DNA of 64,000 nucleotides from Morganella morganii H1r (GTDB lineage: Bacteria; Pseudomonadota; Gammaproteobacteria; Enterobacterales; Enterobacteriaceae): NCBI RefSeq assembly GCF_000633515.1, contig NZ_AYMP01000004.1:124001-188000 (forward strand), read 5' to 3'. This document shows positions 21,091-33,700 of this stretch, one piece after another (position 1 is the first letter of the stretch; every line of letters starts with the position of its first letter). The position numbers and the translations under genes were made by a program. The notes under the pieces were generated by a model. The model saw nothing but the letters and a program-made list of their open reading frames with translations, had not been told where the DNA came from and ran no database searches.

Positions 21091-21426
21091 TTACAGCGCC
21101 TTCAGTGTACCTTTCGGTAAAACTGCTGCGACGAAATCACGTTTGATGGTTACTTCAGTTGTTTCGTTCAGTTCCAGAACGATGTAGCCGGTGTCAGACA
21201 CTTTAGCCACACGACCGATCAGACCACCGGTAGTTAACACTTCATCACCTTTGGTAATGGAGTCCATTAATTGCTTGTGTGATTTAGCACGTTTCTGTTG
21301 CGGGCGCAGGATCATGAAGTAGAAAATCAGCACGAAAACGACCAGCATAACAATCAGAGACATCGGGCTGCCCTGAGAAGCGGCCGCACCGGTTGATGCT
21401 ACTGCGTCAGAAATGAAAAAACTCAT
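21091..21426 (-). CDS. yajC: Sec translocon accessory protein YajC
   Basis: Small single-helix subunit of the SecDF-YajC complex. I start at the second of two adjacent Met codons, giving MSFFISDAVASTGAAASQG and 111 residues (110 in E. coli). The helix SLIVMLVVFVLIFYFMI is followed by LRPQQKRAKSHKQLMDSI, the family signature. First gene of the sec operon. Confidence 0.96.
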   Translation of the reverse strand: MSFFISDAVASTGAAASQGSPMSLIVMLVVFVLIFYFMILRPQQKRAKSHKQLMDSITKGDEVLTTGGLIGRVAKVSDTGYIVLELNETTEVTIKRDFVAAVLPKGTLKAL

Positions 21427-21527
21427 CAAACTATCCTCTTGTTATTCACATAATTATCAGGCAGATAAACCTGCCGGTGGGATATCGCCTATGTTATACC
21501 CCACCGGGTGATCCCGTTTCGGGGAAA

Positions 21528-22706
<1,179 letters not shown>

Positions 22707-22749
22707 TCAGCAGTCGCTGAAATCTGCCTGATCAATAATCAGTAGTATA

Positions 22750-23826
22750 TCAGTCGTTTTGACCAATTTTTTCAAATTTCGCCTGCGGGTTGCGGGTAAT
22801 AAACATCGCATCCCCGTAGCTGAAAAAACGGTAATGCTCACGTACCGCCGTTTCATACGCCTGCATGGTGTGCTGATAGCCGGCAAACGCGGAAACCAGC
22901 ATAATCAGCGTGGATTCCGGCAGATGGAAATTGGTGATCAGCGCATCCACCACCTGATACTCATATCCCGGATAAATAAAGATTTGCGTATCATCAAAGA
23001 ACGGTGCAATCAGCGCATCCTGTGCCGCTTTCGCCGCACTTTCCAGGGAACGCACGGATGTTGTGCCGACAGCGACCACTTTATTACCGCGTGCTTTACA
23101 CGCCAGCACGGCATCAACCACATTCTGCGGCACTTCCGCATATTCGGAGTGCATGATGTGATCTTCGATGTTATCCACGCGCACCGGCTGGAAAGTACCC
23201 GCCCCGACATGCAGGGTGACAAAGGCCATTTCCACACCCTTTTCGCGCAATGCCGCCAGCAGCGGCTCATCAAAGTGCAGCCCGGCAGTCGGTGCGGCCA
23301 CCGCGCCGGGGCGGTCATTATACACGGTCTGGTATAACTCGCGATCCGACTCTTCATCAGGACGGTCAATATATGGCGGCAGCGGCATATGACCAATCTG
23401 ATTCAGAATAGTCAGCACATCGCGCTCATCATCAAAACGGATTTCAAACAGTGCATCGTGACGCGCCACCATAGTGGCTTTCACGCTCTCATCTTCGCCC
23501 AGCAACAGCTCCGCACCCTCTTTCGGTGCTTTCGATGCACGGACATGTGCCAGTACACGATGCTCATCCAGCATCCGCTCCACCAGCACTTCAATCTTTC
23601 CGCCGGAGGCTTTGCGGCCGAACATTCTGGCGGGGATCACGCGGGTATCATTAAATACCAGCAGATCACCGGGATTGAGTTTATTCAGCACATCGGTGAA
23701 GATACCGTGGTTCAGTTCGCCACTGATACCATCAAGCGATAACAGGCGGCACTTGCTCCGCTCCGCCTGCGGATAGCGGGCAATCAGTTCGTCCGGCAGT
23801 TCAAAAGTAAAATCGGCAACACGCAT
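22750..23826 (-). CDS. queA: S-adenosylmethionine:tRNA ribosyltransferase-isomerase
   Basis: Adds the epoxycyclopentanediol moiety of queuosine to preQ1-modified tRNA using SAM. 358 residues with the family N-terminus [17 protein letters not shown], the [15 protein letters not shown] motif, and [14 protein letters not shown]. Operon partner of tgt. Divergent from acpH. Confidence 0.97.
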   Translation of the reverse strand: MRVADFTFELPDELIARYPQAERSKCRLLSLDGISGELNHGIFTDVLNKLNPGDLLVFNDTRVIPARMFGRKASGGKIEVLVERMLDEHRVLAHVRASKAPKEGAELLLGEDESVKATMVARHDALFEIRFDDERDVLTILNQIGHMPLPPYIDRPDEESDRELYQTVYNDRPGAVAAPTAGLHFDEPLLAALREKGVEMAFVTLHVGAGTFQPVRVDNIEDHIMHSEYAEVPQNVVDAVLACKARGNKVVAVGTTSVRSLESAAKAAQDALIAPFFDDTQIFIYPGYEYQVVDALITNFHLPESTLIMLVSAFAGYQHTMQAYETAVREHYRFFSYGDAMFITRNPQAKFEKIGQND

Positions 23827-23936
23827 GAGATTCTCGGTTTCATCTCAAAAAGAAAAACAGGCGCAATAGTCTAGTGCCCCGGTAAGCAGGGCGCAAGAAA
23901 TAACCCGCCGACGGCGGAATAAAAGGCTGCGGTATT

Positions 23937-24524
23937 ATGAATTTTCTCGCACATCTCCACCTTGCCTCACTGGCAAACAGCAGTTTTCTCGGCAATCTGA
24001 TGGCCGATTTTGTCCGCGGCGCCCCGGAAGAACAGTACAGCGCACCGGTCGCGGCGGGGATCCGGCTGCACCGGCGTGTTGATACCCTGACTGACACACA
24101 CCCGCTGGTACGGGAAGCCCGTCAGCTGTTCCGCCCGGAATACCGCCGCTACGCGCCGATCACCCTGGATGTGGTCTGGGATCATTTTCTTTCCCTGCAC
24201 TGGTCACAATTTGAGCCCGCGACCTCACTGACCGATTTCACACAGCACGTCCGCACCGTGATTGAACCGCAGCTGGCGTTTACACCGGTGAAATTTCAGG
24301 AGCTGAATGAATTTATGTGGCCGCAGCGCTGGTTAATCCGTTATCAGGAAGTCCCCTATATCGGACAGGTGCTGGCGGGGATGGCAAAAAGGCGTCCGAA
24401 ACTTGCCGCGCTCAGGGAGACAAATCAGGATTTTACCGATAATTATCAGTCTCTTGAAAATATCTTCTTCCGTTTCTATCCGCAGATGATGGACAGTGTG
24501 ACAAAGCCGTTTACAGGTCAGTAA
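23937..24524 (+). CDS. acpH: Acyl carrier protein phosphodiesterase
   Basis: Hydrolyses the 4'-phosphopantetheine arm from acyl carrier protein. 195 residues of the HD-like AcpH family, starting MNFLAHLHLASLANSS, with GNLMADFVRG, the HRRVDTLTDTHPLV segment and VVWDHFLSLHW. Divergent from queA as in E. coli. Confidence 0.94.
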   Translation: MNFLAHLHLASLANSSFLGNLMADFVRGAPEEQYSAPVAAGIRLHRRVDTLTDTHPLVREARQLFRPEYRRYAPITLDVVWDHFLSLHWSQFEPATSLTDFTQHVRTVIEPQLAFTPVKFQELNEFMWPQRWLIRYQEVPYIGQVLAGMAKRRPKLAALRETNQDFTDNYQSLENIFFRFYPQMMDSVTKPFTGQ

Positions 24525-24615
24525 CGGTTTTTACGTTCATTCACACAATTAGCACTTGAACTTTACTCAAATAACTCTATCTTATTCGGGTAGCAGATAG
24601 AATAATGAACTATTG

Positions 24616-24652
24616 ATAGGTAAAACCTATTATATTAATCGGTATTATGATC
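24616..24652 (+). promoter_or_regulatory. Possible OxyR-type site upstream of the peroxiredoxin gene
   Basis: ATAG-N7-CTAT at 24616-24630, continuing at the same 7-base spacing with ATCG and GATC, so the first half fits the OxyR pattern (ATAG-N7-CTAT repeated) and the second half is degenerate. A TTGAAC (24556-24561) with TATCTT 16 bases on could be a sigma-70 promoter upstream of it. The arrangement is suggestive only. Confidence 0.3.
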
Positions 24653-24728
24653 TTTAATACCATCCCCGGATTCTTTATTCTGTCTGTTGTTTATTGCCAT
24701 ACTCTATATAATCTTACAGGAGTAAATT

Positions 24729-25331
24729 ATGGTTCTGGTAACCCGTCAAGCCCCCGATTTTACAGCTGCAGCCGTTATGGGTAACGGTGAAATTGTTGAT
24801 AACTTCAATCTGAAAGAACACCTGAACGGCCGTCCGGCTGTTATCTTCTTCTGGCCGATGGACTTCACGTTTGTCTGCCCTTCTGAGCTGATCGCATTCG
24901 ATCACCGCTATGAAGAATTCAAAAAACGCGGTGTGGAAGTGATTGGTGTGTCTATGGACTCTGAGTTTGTTCATAACGCATGGCGTAACACTGCTATCGA
25001 GGATGGCGGTATCGGTCAGGTTCAGTATCCGATGATTGCGGATATCAAACATGACATCATGCGCGCTTACGGTGTTGAGTTTCCGGAAGCCGGTGTTGCT
25101 CTGCGCGGTTCTTTCCTGGTGGACAAAAACGGTGTTGTCCGTCATCAGGTCGTCAACGACCTGCCGCTGGGCCGTAACGTAGACGAAATGCTGCGTATGG
25201 TTGACGCACTGCAATTCCACGAAGAGCACGGTGATGTGTGTCCTGCTCAGTGGGAAAAAGGTCAGGAAGGTATGAATGCATCTCCGAAAGGCGTTGCTGA
25301 CTTCCTGAAAAAGAACTCCGGCAAACTGTAA
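24729..25331 (+). CDS. Typical 2-Cys peroxiredoxin (AhpC/Tsa family, peroxiredoxin C)
   Basis: Thiol peroxidase that reduces H2O2 and organic peroxides in the cytoplasm. 200 residues. The peroxidatic cysteine is Cys50 in MDFTFVCPSEL and the resolving cysteine Cys171 in GDVCPAQW, the typical 2-Cys arrangement. AGVALRGSFLVDKNG is family-conserved. It is more like the AhpC2/TsaA-type proteins of Yersinia and Proteus than E. coli AhpC. Good ribosome site (AGGAG). Stands alone before a strong terminator. Confidence 0.92.
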   Translation: MVLVTRQAPDFTAAAVMGNGEIVDNFNLKEHLNGRPAVIFFWPMDFTFVCPSELIAFDHRYEEFKKRGVEVIGVSMDSEFVHNAWRNTAIEDGGIGQVQYPMIADIKHDIMRAYGVEFPEAGVALRGSFLVDKNGVVRHQVVNDLPLGRNVDEMLRMVDALQFHEEHGDVCPAQWEKGQEGMNASPKGVADFLKKNSGKL

Positions 25332-25352
25332 GTTCCGGCAGTTAAGAGATAC

Positions 25353-25380
25353 AAAAACCAGCCTGCGGGCTGGTTTTTTT
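25353..25380 (+). terminator. Terminator after the peroxiredoxin gene
   Basis: About 10-bp stem (AAAACCAGCC / GGCTGGTTTT), TGCG loop and a T-run. Confidence 0.88.
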
Positions 25381-25400
25381 GTGCCTGAATCACGGGCAAA

Positions 25401-25430
25401 AAAATACCCCGCACATGACAGGGTATTTTT
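25401..25430 (-). terminator. Terminator after brnQ
   Basis: On the minus strand an ATACCC...GGGTAT hairpin is followed by seven Ts, just downstream of the brnQ stop. Confidence 0.75.
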
Positions 25431-25443
25431 ATAAACCGGGTTA

Positions 25444-26775
25444 TCAGGCGTGTTTGTGATTCACTTCCGGCTCAGCGCCCATCAGGCGATCAACCACAAT
25501 GGAAACCACCAGCACTGCCAGTGACGGCGCAAGCCACGCCAGGTCATATTTAAAGAACGGCAGTGACTCAATCCATGAAGGCATATAAGAGCCGAACATT
25601 TTAGTGGCTTTCAGAGCGCCCATCGTCCCGAGGATCAGGCTGACCAGCATTGCCGGCGCAACCACCCGTCCCGGTTTTTTCCAGAAGCGCAGTGTGAAAC
25701 TCAGCAGGATCAGCACAATACACGGCGGATAAATGGATACCAGCACCGGAACGGAGAATGCTATCAGCTTGCTCAGCCCCAGGTTGGAAATCACCATGGA
25801 GAACGCACCGAGGATCCACACCAGTTTACGGTAAGAAATCGGCAGATAACGGCTGAAGAATTCCGCACAGGCACAGGTCAGGCCGATCGCCGTCACCATA
25901 CAGGCAACAAAAATCAGCACCGCAAGGAAGAAGCTGCCGTAGTTACCGAAGGTATACTGGACATACGCATGCAGAATTTCCGCGCCGTCAGCCGGGTTCC
26001 GGATAATCGACCCGCTGTTTTCCCCTAATTTGAACAGCGCCAGATAAACCAGCGTCAGCAGCGCACCGGCAATCAGCCCGGCCCACATGGTATAGCGGGT
26101 CAGCAGTGACGAGTTTTCCACTCCGCGCGAACGGGCGGCATTAACAATGACAATCCCGAAGACCATGGCCCCGAGGGTATCCATGGTCAGATAACCATTA
26201 ATAAACCCGTTGGAGAACGCCATTTCTTTATACTCCGGCGTTGCCATAATGGCATCACCGGCCGGCCACATTACCGCAGCCACCCCGAGGATCGCCAGAG
26301 CCAGCATTTTAACCGGTGCCAGCACATGCCCGACACTGTCCAGCAATTTGCCCGGATACAGAGAAATGCCGATCACACAGGCAAAGTAGATCACGCTGTA
26401 AATCAGCAGGGACATTTCAGATTCCCCGCCCACCAGCGGTGCAATCCCGATTTTATAGGAAACAGTGGCTGTACGCGGCGTGGCAAACAGCGGCCCGACG
26501 GACAGATAGGCCACAATAGCCAGCAGCAACCCGGCATATTTACCGATAGGTGTACTGAGTGCCTCAATACCGCCGCCGACTTTTGCCAGTGCGATCACGG
26601 TCAGAACCGGTAAACCAACGCCGGTGACCAGGAACCCGGCTGCCGCCGTCCAGACCATTTCACCGGCCTGAAGGCCGACCATTGGCGGAAATATAATATT
26701 CCCCGCCCCGACAAACAGCGCGAAGGTCATGAAACCTAAGGCTAAAATATCTCGTGAAGTTAAACGATGCGCCAT
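25444..26775 (-). CDS. brnQ: Branched-chain amino acid:cation symporter BrnQ
   Basis: LIVCS-family inner-membrane carrier for leucine, isoleucine and valine. 443 residues with about twelve helices; the N-terminal [21 protein letters not shown] and [18 protein letters not shown] are family signatures. It lies downstream of phoR on the same strand, as in E. coli, but after a 394-bp AT-rich gap with its own candidate promoter. Confidence 0.96.
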   Translation of the reverse strand: MAHRLTSRDILALGFMTFALFVGAGNIIFPPMVGLQAGEMVWTAAAGFLVTGVGLPVLTVIALAKVGGGIEALSTPIGKYAGLLLAIVAYLSVGPLFATPRTATVSYKIGIAPLVGGESEMSLLIYSVIYFACVIGISLYPGKLLDSVGHVLAPVKMLALAILGVAAVMWPAGDAIMATPEYKEMAFSNGFINGYLTMDTLGAMVFGIVIVNAARSRGVENSSLLTRYTMWAGLIAGALLTLVYLALFKLGENSGSIIRNPADGAEILHAYVQYTFGNYGSFFLAVLIFVACMVTAIGLTCACAEFFSRYLPISYRKLVWILGAFSMVISNLGLSKLIAFSVPVLVSIYPPCIVLILLSFTLRFWKKPGRVVAPAMLVSLILGTMGALKATKMFGSYMPSWIESLPFFKYDLAWLAPSLAVLVVSIVVDRLMGAEPEVNHKHA

Positions 26776-27169
26776 ATTATTTTTGTCTGTTACTGTTAAT
26801 TTAATGTGAAATATTTAATAAAAATATCGGAAATAAAGATCCAACTCCCTGATCTGTCACCGGCGGCATCTCCTGCTGTTTTAACATTCCATTAGCACTA
26901 TGTTATTCATGTTAAGTTAATAACTATAGTGATTAGATTTAAAAAACAGTGATAATTGCCAATAACTCACTACAAGTAAAACTTTTATAGCGCAGAAAGG
27001 CAATAGTCAAAGCAAAAACCAGAACTATATACCGAAGTCTATTTCCAAAGCAGCGATTGCTGTTATGTAAGCTTCAATAAACACTATATGATTTGTTTAT
27101 ATTTTAATCAGACATTTTAAATCTGCTGAAATTAACAGCGATTAAATAAAGAAAGCGGCAAAAGCCGCT
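26776..27169. other. AT-rich intergenic region between brnQ and phoR
   Basis: 394 bases without a convincing ORF. It contains the phoR terminator at its right end and, further left, a candidate minus-strand promoter for brnQ. The resulting brnQ leader would be about 200 nt and AT-rich. I recognise no riboswitch or tRNA. Confidence 0.6.
26984..27010 (-). promoter_or_regulatory. Candidate brnQ promoter
   Basis: On the minus strand TTGACT (27010-27005) and TATAAA (26989-26984) are separated by 15 bases, slightly short for sigma-70. It is the best match in the gap. Confidence 0.4.
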
Positions 27170-27171
27170 TT
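27152..27171 (-). terminator. Terminator at the end of phoR
   Basis: Perfect AAAGCGGC / GCCGCTTT hairpin with a 4-base loop, overlapping the phoR stop by two bases and followed on the minus strand by CTTTATTT. Confidence 0.72.
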
Positions 27172-28465
27172 AATGAGAAGATTTAGCGATAAGCCGTGCC
27201 GGAATGGTAAAACTGAACTCCGTTCCCTGCCCGGGTTTGCTGGTAATATCCAGATGGGTGTGATGATGCTGTAAAGCGTGTTTTACTATCGCCAGCCCCA
27301 GACCGGAACCGCCGGTCTGCCGCGAGCGGGATTTATCCACGCGGTAAAAACGTTCCGTCAGGCGCGACAGGTGTTCCGCCGGAATACCCGGGCCGTTATC
27401 TTTCACACTGAACACCGCATTACCGTTACGCAGCGCCCAGCTGACCTCAATCAGGGTATTTTCCGGTGTATGATTTACCGCGTTATACACCAGGTTTGAC
27501 ATGGCACTGCGCAGCTCTTCCTCATCCCCGAAAATCTTCAGTTTGTCATCCACCGTAAAGCGGATCTCCTGCTTACCCCGGCTGAGGGTAACGGCTTCCT
27601 GCTGAAGCATGATCAGCATTCCCGGTACATCCACCACCTGATCCAGCCCGCTTTTGACCGCCACTTCAATTTTTGACAGCTGCAAAAGCTGTTTAACCAT
27701 ACCGTCCATACGGCGGGTCTGCTCCTGCATGGTCAGAATCGCTTTTTTGTTCATCGGGTTATCAAAATCCTGATCCGCAAGCATTTCCAGATAGCCCTGC
27801 AAAACGGTCAGCGGCGTGCGCAATTCATGACTGACATTGGCAAAAAAATCACGCCGCGAGTTTTCAAGACGACGTTTCTCTGTCACATCACGGGCAACCA
27901 TCAGTAACTGCCCTTCCGAGTACGGCATGATGCGCAATTCCATCATGCTGCCGTTATTCAGTTCCAGCGTCAGCGGCAGGGTATAATCGCCCTGGGTCAG
28001 ATAGCGGCTGAAATCAGGATAACGCAGAAGGTTAAAGATGTGCTGCCCGTTATCATCCGGCCAGCGGAAACCAAGAAGGTGCTGGGCATGTTTGTTACAC
28101 CAGAAAATATTGCCGTCTTCCGTCATCATCACTACGGCATCCGGCAGGGATTCCGCCCCGCTGCGAAAGCGTTTGATCAGGGTGGCGAGTTCACGGCGGC
28201 GCTTGCGGTTACGCTGCTGAAGCTGGTAGATACCGTAAAAAATCGGCTCCCAGCTGCTGCGGCCGGGCGGCGGCAGCATACTGCGGTCCAGCCACAGCCA
28301 GTCAGACAGTTTCAGTAAGTTATAGCTGTGCCAGACGGCAGCGGCAAACAGGGCACCGGCAAGAAACCAGCCGGTATAGCCGAAAAAAAGTGACAAAAAG
28401 AGTGCCGGCAGGCAGAAAACCAGTAATTCCAGTACAATTTTTTTCCACGAAAGACGCTCAAGCAC
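27170..28465 (-). CDS. phoR: Phosphate regulon sensor histidine kinase PhoR
   Basis: Membrane kinase that phosphorylates PhoB under phosphate limitation and dephosphorylates it otherwise. 431 residues: two N-terminal helices (about 10-47), a charged linker, PAS domain (about 95-190), HisKA with the phosphorylated His213 in [13 protein letters not shown], and an ATPase domain with [17 protein letters not shown] and [12 protein letters not shown]. The start is 30 bases after phoB, one transcript. Confidence 0.98.
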   Translation of the reverse strand: MLERLSWKKIVLELLVFCLPALFLSLFFGYTGWFLAGALFAAAVWHSYNLLKLSDWLWLDRSMLPPPGRSSWEPIFYGIYQLQQRNRKRRRELATLIKRFRSGAESLPDAVVMMTEDGNIFWCNKHAQHLLGFRWPDDNGQHIFNLLRYPDFSRYLTQGDYTLPLTLELNNGSMMELRIMPYSEGQLLMVARDVTEKRRLENSRRDFFANVSHELRTPLTVLQGYLEMLADQDFDNPMNKKAILTMQEQTRRMDGMVKQLLQLSKIEVAVKSGLDQVVDVPGMLIMLQQEAVTLSRGKQEIRFTVDDKLKIFGDEEELRSAMSNLVYNAVNHTPENTLIEVSWALRNGNAVFSVKDNGPGIPAEHLSRLTERFYRVDKSRSRQTGGSGLGLAIVKHALQHHHTHLDITSKPGQGTEFSFTIPARLIAKSSH

Positions 28466-28495
28466 GCGCGATCCTCTTGCGGTTTAACATTATTA

Positions 28496-29185
28496 TCAGT
28501 AACGGACAGAGAAGCGGTAACCCGTTCCCCGGACTGTCTGTATCATTTTATCGTGCCCGTCCGCTTCCAGCGCCTTGCGCAGGCGGCGGATATGCACATC
28601 CACGGTGCGATCCTCAACATAGACATTCTCGCCCCAGACATAGTTGAGCAGCTGTTCACGGCTGTAAACCCGCTCCGGATGAGTCATAAAAAAGTGCAGC
28701 AGTTTGAATTCGGTTGGTCCCATTTCCAGCGGATTCTCATTACTGGTTACGCGGTGGGATGCCGGGTCGAGTGTCAGGCCGTTCATGGCGATAAGATCAT
28801 CCGCCGCCATCGGGGAGATGCGCCGCAGAATCGCTTTAACACGGGCCACTAACTCTTTCGGTGAAAACGGTTTGGTCAGATAATCGTCTGCACCGGTTTC
28901 CAGACCTTTGACCCGGTCTTCCTCTTCACCGCGTGCCGTCAGCATCATCACCGGAATCTCCCTCAGCTGACTGTCCCGTTTCATATGTTTGATAACCTGA
29001 ATACCGGAACCGCCCGGGATCATCCAGTCCAGCAGGACAAGATCAGGGAAAGGCTCCACCAGCCGGGCAATAGCCGCATCATAATCATCTGCCTCGATAG
29101 GCTGATAGCCATTCTGCTCCAGTACAAAACAGACCATTTCACGGATAGGTGCTTCATCTTCAACGACTAAAATTCGTCTTGCCAT
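28496..29185 (-). CDS. phoB: Phosphate regulon response regulator PhoB
   Basis: OmpR-family activator of Pho genes. 229 residues: receiver domain with acidic pocket Asp10/Glu11, phosphoacceptor Asp53 ([10 protein letters not shown]) and the conserved Lys in [11 protein letters not shown]-terminal winged helix with [16 protein letters not shown]. Preceded by a Pho box, so it is autoregulated. Confidence 0.98.
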   Translation of the reverse strand: MARRILVVEDEAPIREMVCFVLEQNGYQPIEADDYDAAIARLVEPFPDLVLLDWMIPGGSGIQVIKHMKRDSQLREIPVMMLTARGEEEDRVKGLETGADDYLTKPFSPKELVARVKAILRRISPMAADDLIAMNGLTLDPASHRVTSNENPLEMGPTEFKLLHFFMTHPERVYSREQLLNYVWGENVYVEDRTVDVHIRRLRKALEADGHDKMIQTVRGTGYRFSVRY

Positions 29186-29232
29186 GGCGTTCCCTGTTTA
29201 CCGTTAATTTCATTTCATCAGACAGTGCCGCG

Positions 29233-29266
29233 ATTATGCGTCACTTTTGTGACAGATTTATGAATA
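29233..29266 (-). promoter_or_regulatory. Pho box and -10 element of the phoB promoter
   Basis: On the minus strand two adjacent 11-mers, TATTCATAAAT (29266-29256) and CTGTCACAAAA (29255-29245), match the PhoB repeat pattern. GTGACG and the -10 CATAAT (29238-29233) follow. This is almost the E. coli phoB promoter layout, with PhoB replacing the -35. Confidence 0.88.
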
Positions 29267-29464
29267 TCAGCCGATACCTCAGCCTGCACCGCAAAGATAA
29301 TGTCATTAAACTGACATACTACACACAAAATGCGTGTCAGATCGTAAAATACTGGATATTTATCCAATATTTATTTTTACCGCCTGATTTCCGTTATACT
29401 CTGTTTTCAGTAAACCGCCTAATGCAATACACATTCAGTTCGCCCGGCAGGAATAACCGTATAT

Positions 29465-30757
29465 ATGAAAATCATTCACACATCAGACTGGCATCTCGGA
29501 CAATATTTTTACACTAAAAACCGGCTGCAGGAACATCTGCAGTTTTCAGACTGGCTGATAAACCTGATAAAAGAACAGCAGGCAGATGCCCTGATTATCG
29601 CCGGTGATGTGTTTGATACCGCCTCCCCGCCGAGTTACGCCCGTGAGCTGTATAACCGTTTTGTTGCACAATTGCAGCAGACCGGCTGCCATCTGATTAT
29701 GCTTGCCGGTAACCATGATGCCGTTGCCACACTGAATGAATCCCGTGAACTGATGGCCTGCCTGAATGCGGATGTGATTGCCCGGCCGGATCCGGCGCGG
29801 GATCTGGTCGTGCTTCATAATAAGCAGAATCAGCCCGGCGCGATTGTCTGTGCCGTACCGTTTCTGCGGCCGCGCGATATTCTGGAAAGTCAGGCCGGAC
29901 AATCCGAATCAGAGAAACAACTGGCACTGCTGACCGCCATACAGACACATTATCAGTCTCTTTATGACAGAGCGGTGGCAAAACGGACTGAACTGGGCAC
30001 GGATGTCCCAATCATTATGACAGGCCACCTGACAACAGTGGGTGCCAAAACATCGGAATCTGTCCGTGATATTTATATCGGCACACTCGATGCCTTCCCG
30101 GCCGGTGCGTTCCCGCCGGCGGATTACATTGCCCTCGGGCATATTCACCGCGCACAGTCCATCGGTGACAGCGGCACCATCCGTTACAGCGGTTCCCCCG
30201 TCCCGCTCAGTTTTGATGAGTCCGGACAGGAAAAAAGTGTCTTCCTGCTGACCCTGGAGAACAACAGTATTACAGCGATTGATGCGGTGCCGGTTCCCTG
30301 TTTTCAGCCAATGGTCTGTCTGAAAGGCGATCTCGATGCCATCAGCCTGGCACTGGAACAGTTTCCGCCCCGTGATGAACATACACAGCCGGTCTGGCTG
30401 GACATCGAAATTGCCGGGCGGGATTACCTGCCGGACATTCAGAAACGTATTCAGGCACTGACAGAGCCGCTGGCTGCTGAAGTGCTCCTGCTGCGGCGCG
30501 AGCGCAGGCAGATAACCGCAGACAACAGCGAAGCCCTGCGTGAAACCCTGAATGAACTGACTCCGGATGATGTTTTTGCCCGCCGTCTGGCACTCAGTGA
30601 TACCGAAGAAGAGGATATTCCGCGTCTCACCACCCTTTTCCGCCGCGTGTGTGAACAGGTTCGTGACCAGGCAGAGAGAGACAGCAGTGAAATCAGCACC
30701 GGTATCAGCGGAAAAAGCAGCCCCCGCACAGACAGCCGGAAAGGAAAAAGTGAATGA
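29465..30757 (+). CDS. sbcD: Exonuclease subunit SbcD (Mre11-type)
   Basis: Mn-dependent nuclease of the SbcCD complex, which cleaves DNA hairpins and trims blocked ends. 430 residues versus 400 in E. coli; the extra length is mainly a polar C-terminal tail after [10 protein letters not shown]. Phosphoesterase motifs are intact: [34 protein letters not shown] and ALGHIHRAQ. Overlaps sbcC by 4 bases (ATGA). Divergent from phoB. Confidence 0.96.
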   Translation: MKIIHTSDWHLGQYFYTKNRLQEHLQFSDWLINLIKEQQADALIIAGDVFDTASPPSYARELYNRFVAQLQQTGCHLIMLAGNHDAVATLNESRELMACLNADVIARPDPARDLVVLHNKQNQPGAIVCAVPFLRPRDILESQAGQSESEKQLALLTAIQTHYQSLYDRAVAKRTELGTDVPIIMTGHLTTVGAKTSESVRDIYIGTLDAFPAGAFPPADYIALGHIHRAQSIGDSGTIRYSGSPVPLSFDESGQEKSVFLLTLENNSITAIDAVPVPCFQPMVCLKGDLDAISLALEQFPPRDEHTQPVWLDIEIAGRDYLPDIQKRIQALTEPLAAEVLLLRRERRQITADNSEALRETLNELTPDDVFARRLALSDTEEEDIPRLTTLFRRVCEQVRDQAERDSSEISTGISGKSSPRTDSRKGKSE

Positions 30758-33700
30758 AAATCCTGACATTACGGTTTAAAAATATCAATTCACTGCAGGG
30801 CGAATGGAAGATTGATTTTACAGCAGAGCCCTTTGCCGGAAACGGACTGTTTGCCATCACCGGCCCGACCGGTGCCGGGAAAACCACGCTGCTGGATGCC
30901 ATTTGTCTCGCGCTCTATCATGAAACCCCGCGCGTAAAAACATCCGCATCCCAGAATGATGTGATGACCCGCCATACTGCGGAATGTCTGGCCGAAGTGG
31001 AGTTTTCCGTCAAAGGAAAAACATACCGCGCGTTCTGGAGCCAGCGCCGCGCAAGGGATAAAGCTGACGGTAACCTTCAGCCGCCGAAGGCCGAACTGGC
31101 TGAGTGTGCCACCGGAAAAATTCTCTCAGACAAACTGACGCAGGTCAGGGAGAGCATTATTGAGATCACCGGCCTGGATTTCGCCCGTTTTACCCGTTCC
31201 GTCCTGTTATCACAGGGAAATTTCGCTGCCTTTCTGAATGCCGGTGATAATGAACGGGCGGATCTGCTGGAAGAACTGACCGGCACGGAAATTTACCGTC
31301 TGATTTCCCGTCAGGTTTATGAAGACTACAAAGCCGCGCAACAGGCGTTATCTCTGCTGGAAGCGCAGACCGGCGCTATCCGGCTGATGACAGACGAGGA
31401 GCGTCTTGCGTGTCAGGCTGAACTGACCACTCTGCAGGCTGATGAGCAGGCTCAGCTTATCCGTCAGACACAGCTACAGACCGCGCTGCAATGGTGGCAG
31501 CACCGCGATACACTGAATACAGAAACAGAACAGCGGCAACAGCAACATGCTTCCGTTATGCAGCAGATACAGGATGCACAAACACAGCTTAACCGGCTTG
31601 CCCGCGCCAAACCGGCAGAAAAACTGCGCCCGGCCGGAGAGGCAGTGCAGAGCAGTGCCGCCTTAAGTGCACAGCTGACCGCCCGTATGCAGGAACTGGC
31701 ACAAACTACAGAGAGCACCACCCGCTCGCTGCAGCCGCTGAGCAGTCAGTGTGAGGAGCAACAACAGTTACTCACCGGGCTGAAACAGCAGTATCAGCAA
31801 CTGGAAACACTGGCAGAAAACGACATCAGGCCGCTGGATAACCGGCTGCAGCTGCTGAACAGTCAGTCTGAGACACTGACACAGCACTATCAGACACAGT
31901 TTCAGGAACAGCAGGCACTGCAAAACCAGTCAGTACAGCTTCAGCAACAGCTGGCGCAAACCCGTGACAGTTATGCACGCAGCACACACTTCAGACAGGA
32001 AAATGCACAGAAAGCAGAGCTTCCGTCCGCCATTGTTCAGTGGCGGCATGAGCTGCACACCCGGCAGGAATACCGGGCTCAGATTTTCGCACTGACAGAA
32101 CAGCAGCAGGCGGGGGAAATTCAGCAGCAGTCACTGACCGCAGCACATACAGAAATGGCAGATAAACTGGCTGCCCGCAATCAGTCTGTTCTGCCGCTGA
32201 AAACAGAGCTGACCGCCTTACAGACCACATTGCAGCAGGCCCGGCAAACCGAACCGGATCAGCAGTTAACCACACAACTGCAACAGACCGGTGAAAAACG
32301 CGGATTACTGCAAAAACTGACATCTCTGGCACCGGAAATCACCCTGCTGACCCGTAACCGGGAAAATCTTCTGCAACAACAGCGCGACTCTCAGGAAGAG
32401 ATTAAAACGCTGACAGACCTGATTGCACAACACGGGCCGGTTCTGGCTGACCAGCAGGTACATCTGCGTGACCTGACAGCCCGTTATCAGCTGGAGCAAA
32501 CCATTGTCCGGCTGGAGGCGGAACGTCAGCGTTTACAGGCCGGAGAGCCCTGTCCGTTATGCGGCAGTACCGATCACCCGGCTGTCACGGACTATCAGCA
32601 GGTAACACCGGATGAAACCGCGCAGCGCCTGGAAACACTGACACACACTATCAGAGAGGCGGAAAAAACACTGGCAGCGAAGCAATCTCAGCTGGCCTTT
32701 ACCCGCACACAACACGAAAAACTGAGCAGTACACTGCAGGAAACCGGAGAGGCTCTCGCGGCTCATACTTCACAATGGCAGAAAATCTGTCTTGAGGGCG
32801 GGTTTGACGCCCTGACAGATTCCCCGGTATCACTGAATGACATCACTCAGCATTATGACGGGCTGTATCAGCAGCAACAGCAGTCTCTGGAAGCCCGCCG
32901 CACCCTGGAAACACAGGTATTAACACTGCAAAACCGGTTACAGGCGGAAGAGGCTGAGTGTGAGCGGCTGTCACAGGCATTACAGCGCAACAGTCAGGAA
33001 CAGCAGTTCCTGGCGCAGCAGCAGACGGAACGGGCGGCCCGGCTGACGCAGCTTCATCAGCAGCAACAGACACTGGAAACCTCGCTGACACAAACCGTGA
33101 CCGCCTTTGGTTACACCATTCCCTCACCGGCAGAAACCGCTGAGTGGCTGGCACAGCGTCAGCAGGAAAGTGATCAGTTCGCCGCAAATGAACAACTGAT
33201 ACAGCAAAGTGCACAGCAACTCGCGGAACTGACCGCACAGCAGCAAAATCTGGAAGCACAGCAGACAAAGCTGACCACACAACTGGCAGAACAATCCGCC
33301 GCACTGGCTGCACTGCAACAACAACACAACGCCGTCACGGAACAGCGGCAGGCGCTGTTTGGTGATAAAAATATCAGCACGGAATTACAGAAACTGCTTC
33401 ATCAGCAGCAGGAAACGGAAAACCGACTGAAAACCCTGACACAGCAGCGCGACAGCCTGCAACAGCACCTTGCCGGGCTCCGGGGAGAAGAAAAACGGCT
33501 GCAACAGCAGATTCTGGACGCACAGGAGCAGCAGCACCACAATCAGCAGATTTTTCAGCAGCAACTGGCAGAAAGCCCGTTTGCCGGTGAGGCCGATTTC
33601 CTCGCCGCCCTGCTCAGTGAAGAGGAACATCAGCAGTTACAGACGCTGGAAACAGCACTTAACCAGGCACAGCTGAAAGCCGCCACCAGTCTCGGGGATG

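Noticed and set aside
29909-30769. 286-codon open frame antisense to sbcD
   Set aside because: Opposite strand of a certain gene, no start context and no family similarity.
31500-33600. CAG-rich tract in sbcC as a microsatellite or repeat array
   Set aside because: The CAG/CAA codons are irregularly spaced and encode a coiled coil with intact reading frame; there is no perfect tandem repeat unit.
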